Source: Bradyrhizobium sp. WD16 (GTDB taxonomy: Bacteria; Pseudomonadota; Alphaproteobacteria; Rhizobiales; Xanthobacteraceae). From it: DNA of 64,000 nt. Below the pieces are notes generated by a model that was not told where the DNA came from, searched no databases, and saw nothing but the letters and a program-made list of their open reading frames with translations. The stretch covers positions 4,081,501 through 4,145,500 of the forward strand of contig NZ_CP028908.1 of assembly GCF_024181725.1 (NCBI RefSeq). Direction: 5' to 3'. Of the stretch, positions 1-9,315 are shown piece after piece; positions within the stretch are counted from its first letter, which is position 1; each line of letters begins with the position of its first letter. The translations under genes and the position numbers were made by a program.

Positions 1-459
1 GAGGCCCAGGCGCGCAGCCTGTTCGATCGCGCCGCGAGCGCCGGTAACGCCAGAGGCGTCACCAATCTCGCTGCGCTCGGCGGCGGCGCCGGCACCGCTG
101 CCGATCCGGCCAAGGCGCGGGCGCTGCTGACGCGGGCTGCGGAGGGCAATTCGGCCGAGGCGCAATATCAGCTCGGGCTGATGCTTGCGGATGGCCGCGG
201 CGGACCGCAGGACGACGCCGGGGCACGCGCCTTGTTCGAGAAGGCAGCGGCGCAGAACCATCCCGGCGCGATGGAGCGCGTCGGCGCCTTCCTGCAGGCC
301 GGCCGCGGCGGGCCGCAGGATTCGGCGGCGGCCAAGGGCTATTTCGAGAAGGCGGCGGCGCTCGGCAACGACGACGCCAAGGCGGCGCTCAAGCGCGTCG
401 AATGTCCTTACGCGCTGCGCGACAAGCGCGGCAATGTCGTCAGCAATCTGTGCTTCTGA
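1..459 (+). CDS. Sel1/TPR-like repeat protein, 3' end only
   Basis: The reading frame is open from the first base, so the start lies outside the window. The visible 152 residues hold degenerate Sel1-type repeats of about 36 residues. Their signatures are A-x-x-LF-x-x-AA near residue 5, the segment AEAQYQLGLMLADGRGG near residue 52 and ALFEKAAAQNHPGAM near residue 78. The C-terminal tail, ending VVSNLCF, has two cysteines. Sel1 repeats form alpha-alpha solenoids that serve as protein-interaction scaffolds. No enzymatic domain is visible, and what the missing N-terminus carries cannot be known. The gene faces the TetR gene tail to tail with 12 bp between them. Confidence 0.75.
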   Translation, partial: EAQARSLFDRAASAGNARGVTNLAALGGGAGTAADPAKARALLTRAAEGNSAEAQYQLGLMLADGRGGPQDDAGARALFEKAAAQNHPGAMERVGAFLQAGRGGPQDSAAAKGYFEKAAALGNDDAKAALKRVECPYALRDKRGNVVSNLCF

Positions 460-471
460 GCGACAGAAAGA

Positions 472-1137
472 TCATGATCGTGCCGCGCCGGTCCGTGATC
501 TACCGGGCGAGGCGTTCTTGCCGGATAGAGCGAAGCTGCCGAGCTTGACGATGCGCTCGACGATGGCGTCGACATTGTCGAGGTCGCAGAGATCGCCCGA
601 CAGTCGGCGCAGTCGCGCACTGTCGGTGATGGTCTGGCGGATCATCGCCAGGGTGAAGTGCAGTCCCCAATAGATGTCGACCTCGGTGCAGCCGGGCAGG
701 GCGCGGCGCAGGGCCTCGGCGAAGCGCCGCAGGTGGCCGATGTCGCGCTCCACGATCTTGCGGATCGGCGGCACGGTCTCGACCGAGGCGCGCGTCATGA
801 AGCGCGCCGCCGCGGAGCGCTGACGGTCGGCGCCGAGGCACCAGCGCAGCGGCGGTCCCGCCAGCGCCCGCAGGATCGCCTCGACCTCAGCGCGCCCGTC
901 GCCAGCGGCCTCGGCCGCCTGCAGTTCGGCGAAGCGCTCGCGGTTGAGGGCGCTGGCGCGGCTGAGAAACAGCTCGGCGAGCAACTCGTCCTTGGACCCA
1001 AAATGATAGTTGACCGCGGCGAGATTGACATTCGCCGCGGCAACGATGTCGCGCAGGCTCACTTCGCCGAAGCTGCGCTCGGCATAGAGCGTTTCAGCGG
1101 CGCTGAGGATCGCGGCTTTGGTCAGGTCGGTGGACAT
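472..1137 (-). CDS. TetR/AcrR family transcriptional regulator
   Basis: The 221-residue product has the size of the family. The N-terminal helix-turn-helix domain (about residues 5-55) carries the hallmark stretch VSLRDIVAAANVNLAAVNYH followed by FGSKDELL. The rest is the helical ligand-binding domain, with a variable, Arg-rich C-terminus. The gene is divergent from the acyl-CoA dehydrogenase operon that starts at 1414, the usual arrangement for a local repressor. It therefore probably controls that operon and responds to an acyl-CoA or related metabolite; this is inferred from position only. The ATG at 1137 is the first good start. Confidence 0.85.
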   Translation of the reverse strand: MSTDLTKAAILSAAETLYAERSFGEVSLRDIVAAANVNLAAVNYHFGSKDELLAELFLSRASALNRERFAELQAAEAAGDGRAEVEAILRALAGPPLRWCLGADRQRSAAARFMTRASVETVPPIRKIVERDIGHLRRFAEALRRALPGCTEVDIYWGLHFTLAMIRQTITDSARLRRLSGDLCDLDNVDAIVERIVKLGSFALSGKNASPGRSRTGAARS

Positions 1138-1185
1138 CAGCGCGCGAGGGCCCTTGCAAATGCGATGGGGGATGGATCCGGCTCT

Positions 1186-1278
1186 GTGACTTCGCCGAAC
1201 CGTGACTTCGACAATCTGTGACTGCGACGACCTGCGGCCGATTGTAATTCAAACTATTGTATGAAACTATCGTTTGAA
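1186..1278. promoter_or_regulatory. Candidate operator region between tetR and the acyl-CoA dehydrogenase operon
   Basis: Two patterns lie in the 276-bp divergent intergenic region. Three near-identical 9-mers (GTGACTTCG, GTGACTTCG, GTGACTGCG) start at 1186, 1202 and 1218, exactly 16 bp apart. Downstream, an A/T-rich stretch has inverted arms TTCAAAC (1248-1254) and GTTTGAA (1272-1278), plus a direct repeat AAACTAT at 1251 and 1264. TetR proteins usually bind inverted repeats, so the second pattern is the better operator candidate. Neither has been matched to a known site. Confidence 0.35.
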
Positions 1279-1413
1279 GGAGCGGCGTTGTCAATCGTCC
1301 GTGTCGCGGAATTCCGCCGCGCGGCGATGCCGACAAGGCTCTTGCGGAGGCCGTGCCGCAGGCAGACACTGCCGCCAAATTTTGAACAAACGGAAAGCAA
1401 CGAGGATCGTCCG

Positions 1414-2652
1414 ATGAATTTCTCCATGTCCGATCGCCAGCGCGAATGGCTCGACCGCGTCACGTCCTTCATGGACAAGCACGTCCGGCCGGCGGAGAAA
1501 ATCTACAACGAGCAGGATGCCCAGGGTGAGCGCTGGAAGGTGATCCCGATCCTCGAAGACCTCAAGAAGAAGGCTAGGGCGGAGGGCTTGTGGAACATGT
1601 TCCTGCCGCCGTCGTCTCACGAGGATGACGAGTTCCGCGGCGCCGGCCTGAGCAATCTCGAATACGCGCTGCTGGCCGAGCAGATGGGGCACATCTTCTG
1701 GGCATCGGAAGTGTTCAATTGCTCGGCGCCGGATACCGGCAACATGGAAGTGCTGATCCGCTACGGCGACAAGGAGCAGAAGCGCAAATGGCTGCGGCCG
1801 CTGATGGACGGCGAGATTCGCTCAGCCTTCCTGATGACCGAGCCGGCAGTGGCTTCGTCGGACGCCACCAATATCGAGACGCGGATCGAGCGTGACGGCG
1901 ACCACTATGTCATCAACGGCCGCAAATGGTGGTCGTCGGGTGTCGGCGATCCGCGCTGCAAGATCGCCATTCTGATGGGCAAGACCGATCCGAAGGCGGC
2001 GAGGCACCAGCAGCAGTCGCAGATTCTGGTGCCGCTCGACAGTCCCGGGATCAAGGTCGAGCGCATGCTGCCGGTGTTCGGCTTTGACGATGCGCCGCAT
2101 GGCCACGCCCAGGTGCTGCTGGAGAACGTCCGGGTGCCGGCGAGCAATCTGTTGCTCGGCGAAGGGCGCGGCTTCGAGATCGCCCAAGGCCGCCTCGGTC
2201 CCGGACGCATCCATCACTGCATGCGCACGATCGGCAAGGCCGAGGAAGCGCTGGAGAAGATGGTCCGCCGGCTGTCGTCGCGCACCGCCTTCGGCAAGAA
2301 GATCGTCGAGCATTCGGTCTGGGAGCAACGCATCGGCGAGGCCCGCACCAATATCGAAATGACCCGCCTGCTGTGCCTCAAGGCCGCGGACATGATGGAC
2401 AAGGTCGGCAACAAGACCGCCCAGCTCGAGATCGCGATGATCAAGGTGGCGGCGCCCAACATGGCGCTCAAGATCATCGACGACGCCATTCAGGCCTTCG
2501 GCGGCGCCGGCGTGTCCGACGAGGCGGGCCTCGCCAAGGCCTATGCCAATATCCGCACGCTTCGTCTTGCGGATGGCCCGGACGAGGTGCACAACCGCGC
2601 CATCGCCCGCATGGAGACGCGCAAATACGCCAATGCGCCGACCAGCCACTGA
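1414..2652 (+). CDS. Acyl-CoA dehydrogenase, ACAD10/11-like
   Basis: This 412-residue flavoprotein is predicted to oxidise an acyl-CoA at C2-C3. The N-terminal helical domain starts [16 protein letters not shown]. The middle domain has the FAD-contacting segment [15 protein letters not shown] and the NGRKWWSSG motif. The C-terminal helical domain ends with [18 protein letters not shown] and [12 protein letters not shown]. The DGPDEVH wording is typical of the ACAD10/ACAD11 branch. The frame is open upstream to 1261, but the ATG at 1414 preceded by AGGA matches family N-termini. It is the first gene of a five-gene operon, and the APH-type kinase follows after 32 bp, the two parts that are fused in animal ACAD11. 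FAD dependence is family knowledge. Confidence 0.92.
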   Translation: MNFSMSDRQREWLDRVTSFMDKHVRPAEKIYNEQDAQGERWKVIPILEDLKKKARAEGLWNMFLPPSSHEDDEFRGAGLSNLEYALLAEQMGHIFWASEVFNCSAPDTGNMEVLIRYGDKEQKRKWLRPLMDGEIRSAFLMTEPAVASSDATNIETRIERDGDHYVINGRKWWSSGVGDPRCKIAILMGKTDPKAARHQQQSQILVPLDSPGIKVERMLPVFGFDDAPHGHAQVLLENVRVPASNLLLGEGRGFEIAQGRLGPGRIHHCMRTIGKAEEALEKMVRRLSSRTAFGKKIVEHSVWEQRIGEARTNIEMTRLLCLKAADMMDKVGNKTAQLEIAMIKVAAPNMALKIIDDAIQAFGGAGVSDEAGLAKAYANIRTLRLADGPDEVHNRAIARMETRKYANAPTSH

Positions 2653-2684
2653 CGGGCCAAGGCAAGGTAAGACGGAGTTCTGGC

Positions 2685-3746
2685 ATGGGTCTCGGCGTCA
2701 GGGACGACGCGGATTTCTCCGGCACCAAGCCGGTCGAGGAACGCCATCGCATCGACGAGGCGAGCCTCGACCGCTGGATGGCCGGTCATGTGGAGGGCTA
2801 TGCCGGGCCGCTGACTGTGTCGCAGTTCAAGGGCGGCCAGTCCAATCCGACCTATCGCCTCGACACGCCGCAGCGCGCCTATGTGATGCGGCGCAAGCCG
2901 TTCGGCAAGTTGCTGCCGTCGGCCCATGCGGTGGACCGCGAGTTCCGCGTCATCGATGCGCTCTACAAGCAGGGCTTTCCGGTGGCGAAGGCCTACGCCC
3001 TGTGCATGGACGAGGCCGTGATCGGCGCGACCTTCTACATCATGTCGATGGAGGAGGGCCGCGTGTTCTGGAATCCGACCTTGCCGAACCAGGCTCCGGA
3101 GGAGCGTCGCGCCATCTTCACCAACAAGATCGAGACCCTGGCGCGGCTTCACCAATACGATCCGGCTGCGATCGGCCTTGCCGATTTCGGCAAACCGGGC
3201 AACTATTTCGCCCGGCAGGTCGAACGCTGGACGAGGCAGTACAGGGCGTCCGAGACCGATCTCATTCCCGAAATGGAGAAGTTGATTGAATGGCTGCCGC
3301 GCACCGTGCCGGAGCAGGAGCGGGTTTCGGTCGTTCATGGTGACTATCGTCTCGACAACATGATCTTTCATCCCACCGAGCCACGGGTCATTGCGGTGCT
3401 GGATTGGGAACTGTCGACGCTGGGCGATCCGCTCGCCGACTTCACTTATCTGTTGATGCAGTGGGTGATGCCCGGGCTCGACGCCGTCGATCTGCGGTCG
3501 CTGAATATTCCGACCATGGCGGAGGCCGAGGCGATTTATTGCAAGGCCACCGGCCGGCCGGGTGTGGCAAATCTCGACTGGTATTTCGCCTATAACCTGT
3601 TCCGCCTCGCCGGCATCGTCCAGGGCATTGCCGCCCGAATCCGCGACGGCACCGCTGCCAACGCCCGGGCGGCGGAATCGGCTGCGCGCCGCATTCCACT
3701 GGCGCAGGCGGCGTGGACGTTCGCGCGCAAGGCGGGCGCGGAGTGA
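2685..3746 (+). CDS. APH-type phosphotransferase (ACAD10/11 kinase-domain-like)
   Basis: The 353-residue protein has the aminoglycoside-phosphotransferase/choline-kinase fold. The nucleotide-loop strand region (FKGGQSNPTYRL, about residues 48-59) is followed by the catalytic Brenner motif VVHGDYRLDNMIF near residue 218 and the metal-binding DWELSTLGDPLADF near residue 240. Homologues next to or fused with acyl-CoA dehydrogenases (ACAD11 in animals, LvaA in the Pseudomonas putida levulinate pathway) phosphorylate the 4-hydroxyl of 4-hydroxyacyl-CoA. An antibiotic-resistance role is unlikely in this context. The ATG at 2685 was chosen because the longer upstream frame lies inside the dehydrogenase gene. 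Confidence 0.88.
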   Translation: MGLGVRDDADFSGTKPVEERHRIDEASLDRWMAGHVEGYAGPLTVSQFKGGQSNPTYRLDTPQRAYVMRRKPFGKLLPSAHAVDREFRVIDALYKQGFPVAKAYALCMDEAVIGATFYIMSMEEGRVFWNPTLPNQAPEERRAIFTNKIETLARLHQYDPAAIGLADFGKPGNYFARQVERWTRQYRASETDLIPEMEKLIEWLPRTVPEQERVSVVHGDYRLDNMIFHPTEPRVIAVLDWELSTLGDPLADFTYLLMQWVMPGLDAVDLRSLNIPTMAEAEAIYCKATGRPGVANLDWYFAYNLFRLAGIVQGIAARIRDGTAANARAAESAARRIPLAQAAWTFARKAGAE

Positions 3747-3815
3747 ACTGCGCCGCCGCGGTCCGCGGCGGCTCTTGCGCAGTCGTTATCCATCTCGACA
3801 GAGAGAGTGAATGCC

Positions 3816-4601
3816 ATGGCTCGGCTCGAAGGCAAATCCGTCATCATCACCGGCGCGGGCAGCGGCATCGGCCGCGCCGCTGCGCTGCTGTTCTGCAAGG
3901 AAGGCTCGCGACTGATCGCGGTCGATCGCAGCGAGGCCGTCAAGGATACCGTCGATCAGGTGCGTCGATCGGGCGGCACCGCCGAGGCCGTGGTCGCCGA
4001 TGCCGGTTCTGAAGCCGACGTCGCCGGCTTCATCGACAGGGCGATTGCGATCTATGGCCGGCTTGACGGTATCTGGGCCAATGCCGGCGTCAGCGGCGGC
4101 CTCAAGCCGCTCGCCGAGCAGACGCCGGAGCATTGGCAGGAGATCCTGCGCATCAATCTGATCGGGCCGTTCCTGGCAGTGAAGCACGCCAGTCCACATC
4201 TGGTGAAGCAGGGCCACGGCGCAATCGTCTGCACCGCCTCGGTGGCCGGGCTGAAATCCGGAGCCAGCGGACATCCTTATGCGGCCAGCAAGGCCGGCGT
4301 CATCAGCCTGGTGCAGACCACCGCCTATTCGCTGTCGGGCACCGGGGTGCGCATCAACGCCGTCTGCCCCGGCCTGATCGAGACTGGCATGACCAAGCCG
4401 ATCTTCGAAAGTGCCAAGGAGTGCGGCACCGAAAGCAAGATCGGTCAGCTCAATCCGCTCAAGCGCGCCGGTCAGCCGCATGAGATCGCCGCCATGGGCC
4501 TGTTCCTGATCAGCGACGAGGCATCTTACGTCAACGGCCAGGCCTTCCCGGTCGACGGTGGGCTCACTGCCTCGATGCCTTATACCGGCAAGCCGATCTG
4601 A
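3816..4601 (+). CDS. SDR family oxidoreductase
   Basis: This is a 261-residue classical short-chain dehydrogenase/reductase. The NAD(P)-binding motif TGAGSGIGRAA sits near residue 12 and the structural NAG motif appears in IWANAGVSG. The catalytic Ser is in CTASVAGLKSG and the YxxxK in YAASKAG. The C-terminus ends in the usual FPVDGGLTA. It probably interconverts a hydroxyacyl and a ketoacyl intermediate made by the two preceding enzymes. An in-frame GTG lies 9 bp upstream (3807), but the ATG at 3816 is better placed after the GAGAGAG ribosome-binding stretch. The next gene starts 2 bp after the stop, which indicates translational coupling. Confidence 0.9.
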   Translation: MARLEGKSVIITGAGSGIGRAAALLFCKEGSRLIAVDRSEAVKDTVDQVRRSGGTAEAVVADAGSEADVAGFIDRAIAIYGRLDGIWANAGVSGGLKPLAEQTPEHWQEILRINLIGPFLAVKHASPHLVKQGHGAIVCTASVAGLKSGASGHPYAASKAGVISLVQTTAYSLSGTGVRINAVCPGLIETGMTKPIFESAKECGTESKIGQLNPLKRAGQPHEIAAMGLFLISDEASYVNGQAFPVDGGLTASMPYTGKPI

Positions 4602-4603
4602 CC

Positions 4604-5335
4604 ATGTCGGGACCGCTGCCGCGCTCGACCGCTGGCATTCCGCATCCTTCGGCCGGCGTTGAGATCACCCGCTGGTGGTGGGTGCGGCACGCGCCGGTGC
4701 GCGAGGACGACGGTCGTATTTACGGCCAGAAGGATCTCAATTGCGACTGCAGCGACACGGCGGTGTTCGCCGCGATGGCGCGCATCCTGCCCAGGGACGC
4801 GGTGTGGTATGCGAGCCATCTCAGGCGCACCCACCAGACCGCGCAGGCGATCTGGACCGCCGGCCTGCCGCCGCCCGAAGCGCTGCATCAGGAGCGCGCC
4901 TTCGCCGAGCAGGATCTCGGCGAATGGCAGGGGCGCAACCGCGCCGAATTCTTTGCCAGCCGTCCCCCGCAAATCGGCAGTTACTGGTTCGCGCCGGCGG
5001 ATGAGCGGGCGCCGGGTGGCGAGAGCTTCGTGGACCTGTTCGAGCGGGTCGGCGCAGCGATCGAGCGCATCAACGCCCAGCACCGCGGCTGCGACATCGT
5101 CGTCGCGTCCCATGGCGGCCCAATCAAGGCGGCGATCGCCCATGCGCTCGGACTGCCGGCCGCCGGCGGCTTCGCCTTCACCATCGACAACTGCTCGGTG
5201 ACGCGCCTCGATCATCTGTCCGGCGATGCGCCGATCGGCTGGCGGGTGCCGATGATCAATCAGCAGCCGTGGATCGCCGATCCGTCCCATGCCGCCATGC
5301 ACCAGCCGGCCGGGCCCGAGATCAAGCTCGGCTAA
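4604..5335 (+). CDS. Histidine phosphatase family protein
   Basis: The 243-residue product belongs to the phosphoglycerate-mutase-like superfamily. The catalytic phosphohistidine motif is RHAPV near residue 28 (the family norm is RHGxT, so Ala replaces Gly). The acidic catalytic region is AEQDLGEWQGRNR, and the second histidine lies in VVASHGGPIKAAIAHALGL. Such enzymes remove phosphate from small molecules such as alpha-ribazole phosphate. Here it sits in an operon with a kinase and an acyl-CoA dehydrogenase, so its substrate may be a phosphorylated acyl intermediate; that is inference. It starts 2 bp after the preceding SDR gene. Confidence 0.82.
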   Translation: MSGPLPRSTAGIPHPSAGVEITRWWWVRHAPVREDDGRIYGQKDLNCDCSDTAVFAAMARILPRDAVWYASHLRRTHQTAQAIWTAGLPPPEALHQERAFAEQDLGEWQGRNRAEFFASRPPQIGSYWFAPADERAPGGESFVDLFERVGAAIERINAQHRGCDIVVASHGGPIKAAIAHALGLPAAGGFAFTIDNCSVTRLDHLSGDAPIGWRVPMINQQPWIADPSHAAMHQPAGPEIKLG

Positions 5336-5366
5336 GGACATGGAAAAGAGAACTGCAGGAGAAACC

Positions 5367-6134
5367 ATGACACTGTTCGACATGACCGGGAAGATCGCGG
5401 TCATCACCGGATCGACCCGCGGCATCGGCCGCGCCATCGCCGAACGCATGGTCGAGCATGGCGCCAAGGTGGTAATCTCGTCGCGCAAGCAGGACGTCTG
5501 TGATGCCGTCAGCGCCGAGATCAACGGCCGCTTCGGCAAGGGCAGCGCCGTCTCGCTGGCGGCCAACATCTCCAGCAAGGAGAACCTGCAGCACCTCGTC
5601 GACGAGACCAACCGGGTGTTGGGCCGCATCGACGTGCTGGTCTGCAACGCGGCCTCCAATCCCTATTACGGGCCGCTGGCCGGCATTTCCGACGAGCAGT
5701 TCCGCAAGATCCTCGACAACAACATCGTCGCCAACAATTGGCTGATCAGCATGGTGGTGCCGCAGATGATCGCGCGCAAGGACGGCTCGATCATCATCGT
5801 TTCCTCGATCGGCGGCCTGAAGGGGTCGACCATTCTCGGCGCTTATGCGATTTCCAAGGCTGCGGACATGCAGCTTGCGCGCAATCTCGCCTGCGAATAC
5901 GGGCCGCATAATGTGCGGGTGAACTGCATCGCGCCCGGCCTGATCAAGACCGATTTCGCCAAGGCGCTGTGGGACAATCCGGACAATCTGAAAGCCTCGA
6001 CCGCACGCACGCCGATGCAGCGCATCGGCATTCCCGACGAGATTGCCGGGGCGGCAGTGTTCCTCGGCTCTGCCGCCGGCAACTTCATGACCGGCCAGAC
6101 CATGGTGATCGACGGCGGCGCGACGATCAGCTGA
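5367..6134 (+). CDS. SDR family oxidoreductase
   Basis: This second SDR of the operon has 255 residues. The cofactor motif is TGSTRGIGRAIAE near residue 13, NAASNPYYG replaces the usual NAG, and the catalytic residues lie in IVSSIGGLKG and YAISKAA. The C-terminus MVIDGGATIS is standard. It resembles DHRS4-type dehydrogenases, which act on 3-hydroxyacyl-CoA or carbonyl substrates. The ATG at 5367 follows a GCAGGAG site; a longer in-frame ORF would overlap the phosphatase. It is the last gene of the operon, and a GC-rich hairpin (6236-6253) and a palindromic repeat follow. Confidence 0.9.
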   Translation: MTLFDMTGKIAVITGSTRGIGRAIAERMVEHGAKVVISSRKQDVCDAVSAEINGRFGKGSAVSLAANISSKENLQHLVDETNRVLGRIDVLVCNAASNPYYGPLAGISDEQFRKILDNNIVANNWLISMVVPQMIARKDGSIIIVSSIGGLKGSTILGAYAISKAADMQLARNLACEYGPHNVRVNCIAPGLIKTDFAKALWDNPDNLKASTARTPMQRIGIPDEIAGAAVFLGSAAGNFMTGQTMVIDGGATIS

Positions 6135-6235
6135 CCGGACCGGCTTCTGGTCGAACGGATGCCGGCGCGGGGCCGGGCAGGAGGATGGGGTGGCGGAGGG
6201 AAAATGCGTGCTGGCGCCGACGCACATTCTGCTGT

Positions 6236-6253
6236 CGCCCGCGAAGGCGGGCG
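6236..6253 (+). terminator. Possible hairpin terminator after the catabolic operon
   Basis: Arms CGCCCGC (6236-6242) and GCGGGCG (6247-6253) enclose a GAAG loop. No T-tract follows, so Rho-independent function is doubtful. It lies about 100 bp after the last SDR stop. Confidence 0.3.
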
Positions 6254-6361
6254 GTACGCCGCGCGGGCGAGAGCGGGCACGGCGACTGGCGCCGTGCGCA
6301 TCTTCGGCGTTCCGGGATTTGCCTGCGCTCAACTGGCCGTCGTTATGACCGTGAGGCCGAT

Positions 6362-6528
6362 CTAGTGTGGCGTCTCGCAATTGCCTACCACCTTTGCGGC
6401 AAGGCTCTCGTAGGCAATTGCGAGACATAAGCCACACTAGCACTTTGATTTTGCTAGTGTCCTTATGTCTCCGAATTACCGTGCGAGCATGAGGCAAATG
6501 GAGCGGTAATTCGGAGACAGGACACTAG
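6362..6528. repeat. CTAG-bounded palindrome pair, family 1, copy A
   Basis: Two long palindromes each begin and end with CTAG. The first (6362-6440) has ends CTAGTGTGGC / GCCACACTAG and stem arms containing CTCGCAATTGCC / GGCAATTGCGAG. The second (6454-6528) has ends CTAGTGTCC / GGACACTAG and arms containing CTCCGAATTACC / GGTAATTCGGAG. A 13-bp spacer, CACTTTGATTTTG, separates them. The same unit recurs inverted at 27743-27909 and direct at 46738-46905. The terminal CTA supplies the TAG stop codon of the serine hydrolase gene on the minus strand. Confidence 0.9.
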
Positions 6529-7760
6529 ACCAATGCCGCATAGACCAGACTGCGGATCTGCGAACGGAAATATTCGCGCTGGCCCGGCCCTTGCGACATG
6601 AACAGCGCGAACAGGTCTTCGGCCGGATCGATCCAGAAGAAGGTCCCGGCCATGCCGCTCCAGAAATACTGACCGACCGAGCCCGCATAGGGCGCCATGC
6701 CCTGATGGGTGCGGACGGCGAAGCCGAGGCCGAAGGAATGGCCTGGCGGAACAAGGTGGCTCTCGACCTTGACATGCGGGGCGAGGTGGTCCGCCGTCAT
6801 GAATTGCAGGGTCTTGCGCGCGATGATCGAGATGCCCTCGAGCTCGCCGCCATTGAGCAGCATCTGGCAGAAGCGGGCATAATCCATCGCAGTGGAGACG
6901 AGGCCGCCGCCGCCGGACTCCATCACCGGCTTTTCCATCGGATCGAACAGCACGACGCGCTCGCCGGTCCAGGGATCGGTCGGGAACGCTTCGGCGATGC
7001 TCGGCCGCTCGCCCCCATCCACCGAGAAGCCGGTCGCGGTCATGCGCAGCGGCGCGAGAATGCGTTCGGTGAGGAAGGCGCCCAGCGATTGGCCGGAGAT
7101 GACCTCGATGACGCGGCCGAGAATGTCGGTGGAGCGGCTGTAATTCCATTCGCTGCCCGGCTGGCACATCAGCGGCAGGGCGGCGATCATCCGGGCATGC
7201 TCGGCGTTGCTGATGTCGCGGCGGCGCACCTTGGCATCGCGATACATGCGCTGGACGAGGCCGTCGCCGGTGATCTCGTAGGACAGGCCGGAGGTGTGGC
7301 GCAACAGATCGTGGATCGTGATGGAGCGCTGGCGCGGCACCAGCGTCAGCTTGCCCTCCGCCTCGATGCCGACCTTCTGGTCGGCGAATTCCGGAATGAA
7401 TTTCTCAATGGGATCGGCGAGCAGCAGCAGACCGTCCTCGAGCAGCATGGCGATGCCGAGGGAGACCAGCGGCTTGGTCATGGAGAAGATGCGGAAAAGG
7501 CTATCGCGGGTCATCGGTGCTGCAGTTGAGGGATCGGCCCGGCCGTCGAGCCGTCCCTGGGCTTCGAACCAGCCGATCTTGCCGCCGCGGGCGATCATGG
7601 TGACGACCCCGGGGGTGGTTCCCTTGTCGATTTCGCGCTGGAGCGCCGCCCGCATCCGCTGCAGCCGCGCTTGCGACAGGCCGAGTTCGCCGGGCGCGGC
7701 GAAAGGCAGGTGCGGGGTGGCGGTGTCTTGGGCGGGCTTCGTCGCGGCTTGCGGCGTCAT
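6525..7760 (-). CDS. Serine hydrolase, class C beta-lactamase-like family
   Basis: The product of about 411 residues has the beta-lactamase/penicillin-binding esterase fold. The nucleophile motif SxxK is the SMTKP of [16 protein letters not shown]. The second motif is [14 protein letters not shown] (Tyr-Ser), and a late HSFGLGF stands where HxG or KTG is expected. No signal peptide is visible, so a cytoplasmic esterase or EstB-like role is more likely than resistance. The ATG at 7760 with AGGGAG 11 bp upstream is preferred over the GTG at 7772. The stop codon lies inside the palindromic repeat, so the native C-terminus may have been altered by the repeat's insertion. Confidence 0.83.
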   Translation of the reverse strand: MTPQAATKPAQDTATPHLPFAAPGELGLSQARLQRMRAALQREIDKGTTPGVVTMIARGGKIGWFEAQGRLDGRADPSTAAPMTRDSLFRIFSMTKPLVSLGIAMLLEDGLLLLADPIEKFIPEFADQKVGIEAEGKLTLVPRQRSITIHDLLRHTSGLSYEITGDGLVQRMYRDAKVRRRDISNAEHARMIAALPLMCQPGSEWNYSRSTDILGRVIEVISGQSLGAFLTERILAPLRMTATGFSVDGGERPSIAEAFPTDPWTGERVVLFDPMEKPVMESGGGGLVSTAMDYARFCQMLLNGGELEGISIIARKTLQFMTADHLAPHVKVESHLVPPGHSFGLGFAVRTHQGMAPYAGSVGQYFWSGMAGTFFWIDPAEDLFALFMSQGPGQREYFRSQIRSLVYAALV

Positions 7761-7875
7761 GGGCGTCGTCACTCCCTGGAGAGTCTATGATGTTCTAGTG
7801 TTTTTCAGGCGCGGCGGCCGCGCCAGAACCGGCCAAAACCGGCGTCCGGACGTAGGTTTACGCCGATTTTGGCCC

Positions 7876-7904
7876 TTGAACAGGGGCGTTTTCCGCAGTA
7901 ACCA
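7876..7904 (+). promoter_or_regulatory. Possible promoter of tuf copy 1
   Basis: TTGAAC (7876-7881) and TAACCA (7899-7904) are separated by 17 bp and lie about 55 bp upstream of the tuf start. The -35 match is fair and the -10 match weak, and no other candidate stands out in the leader. Confidence 0.35.
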
Positions 7905-7956
7905 GCCGCCCGTTCGATGCCGCGCAGCCGCGCCGGCCCCAGAGGGTGGACGAAGA

Positions 7957-9147
<1,191 letters not shown>

Positions 9148-9186
9148 GCGAGGCGACTACCCGACGCGCCAACGGGTTGTGAGTTG

Positions 9187-9212
9187 CGCAAGTGCGGTAA
9201 ACCGCACTTGCG
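9187..9212. repeat. Perfect inverted repeat downstream of tuf copy 1
   Basis: Arms CGCAAGTGCGGT (9187-9198) and ACCGCACTTGCG (9201-9212) enclose only two bases. It lies 40 bp after the tuf stop and ahead of the real terminator. It has no T-tract and may protect the mRNA 3' end. Confidence 0.55.
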
Positions 9213-9285
9213 AGTGGCGTCGGCGTCATCATGGCGCCGTGTCGTCGCTTTGATCAGCGATCGACGCAAACCTCTGACGATCGGA

Positions 9286-9315
9286 AAGGCGCGGGCCAGC
9301 CCCGCGCCTTTTTTT
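9286..9315 (+). terminator. Rho-independent terminator of tuf copy 1
   Basis: The stem AAGGCGCGGG / CCCGCGCCTT has a five-base loop and runs into seven T residues. It is a textbook terminator. The group II intron begins one base after the T-tract ends. Confidence 0.88.

Noticed and set aside
2685-3746. Aminoglycoside resistance enzyme
   Set aside because: The fold is shared, but the neighbours and the ACAD11-like pairing point to acyl-CoA metabolism.
6159-6365. 68-codon ORF before palindrome copy A
   Set aside because: It has Gly/Arg/Ala-rich random composition and ends only because of the repeat's TAG; no ribosome-binding site or homology cue.
7796-7802. CTAGTGT upstream of tuf copy 1 as a further palindrome copy
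   Set aside because: Only seven bases match and no stem arms or spacer follow.
7294-7956. N-terminal extension of the tuf copy 1 frame
   Set aside because: It overlaps the serine hydrolase gene on the other strand, and copy 2 has no such extension; the EF-Tu start is fixed at 7957.
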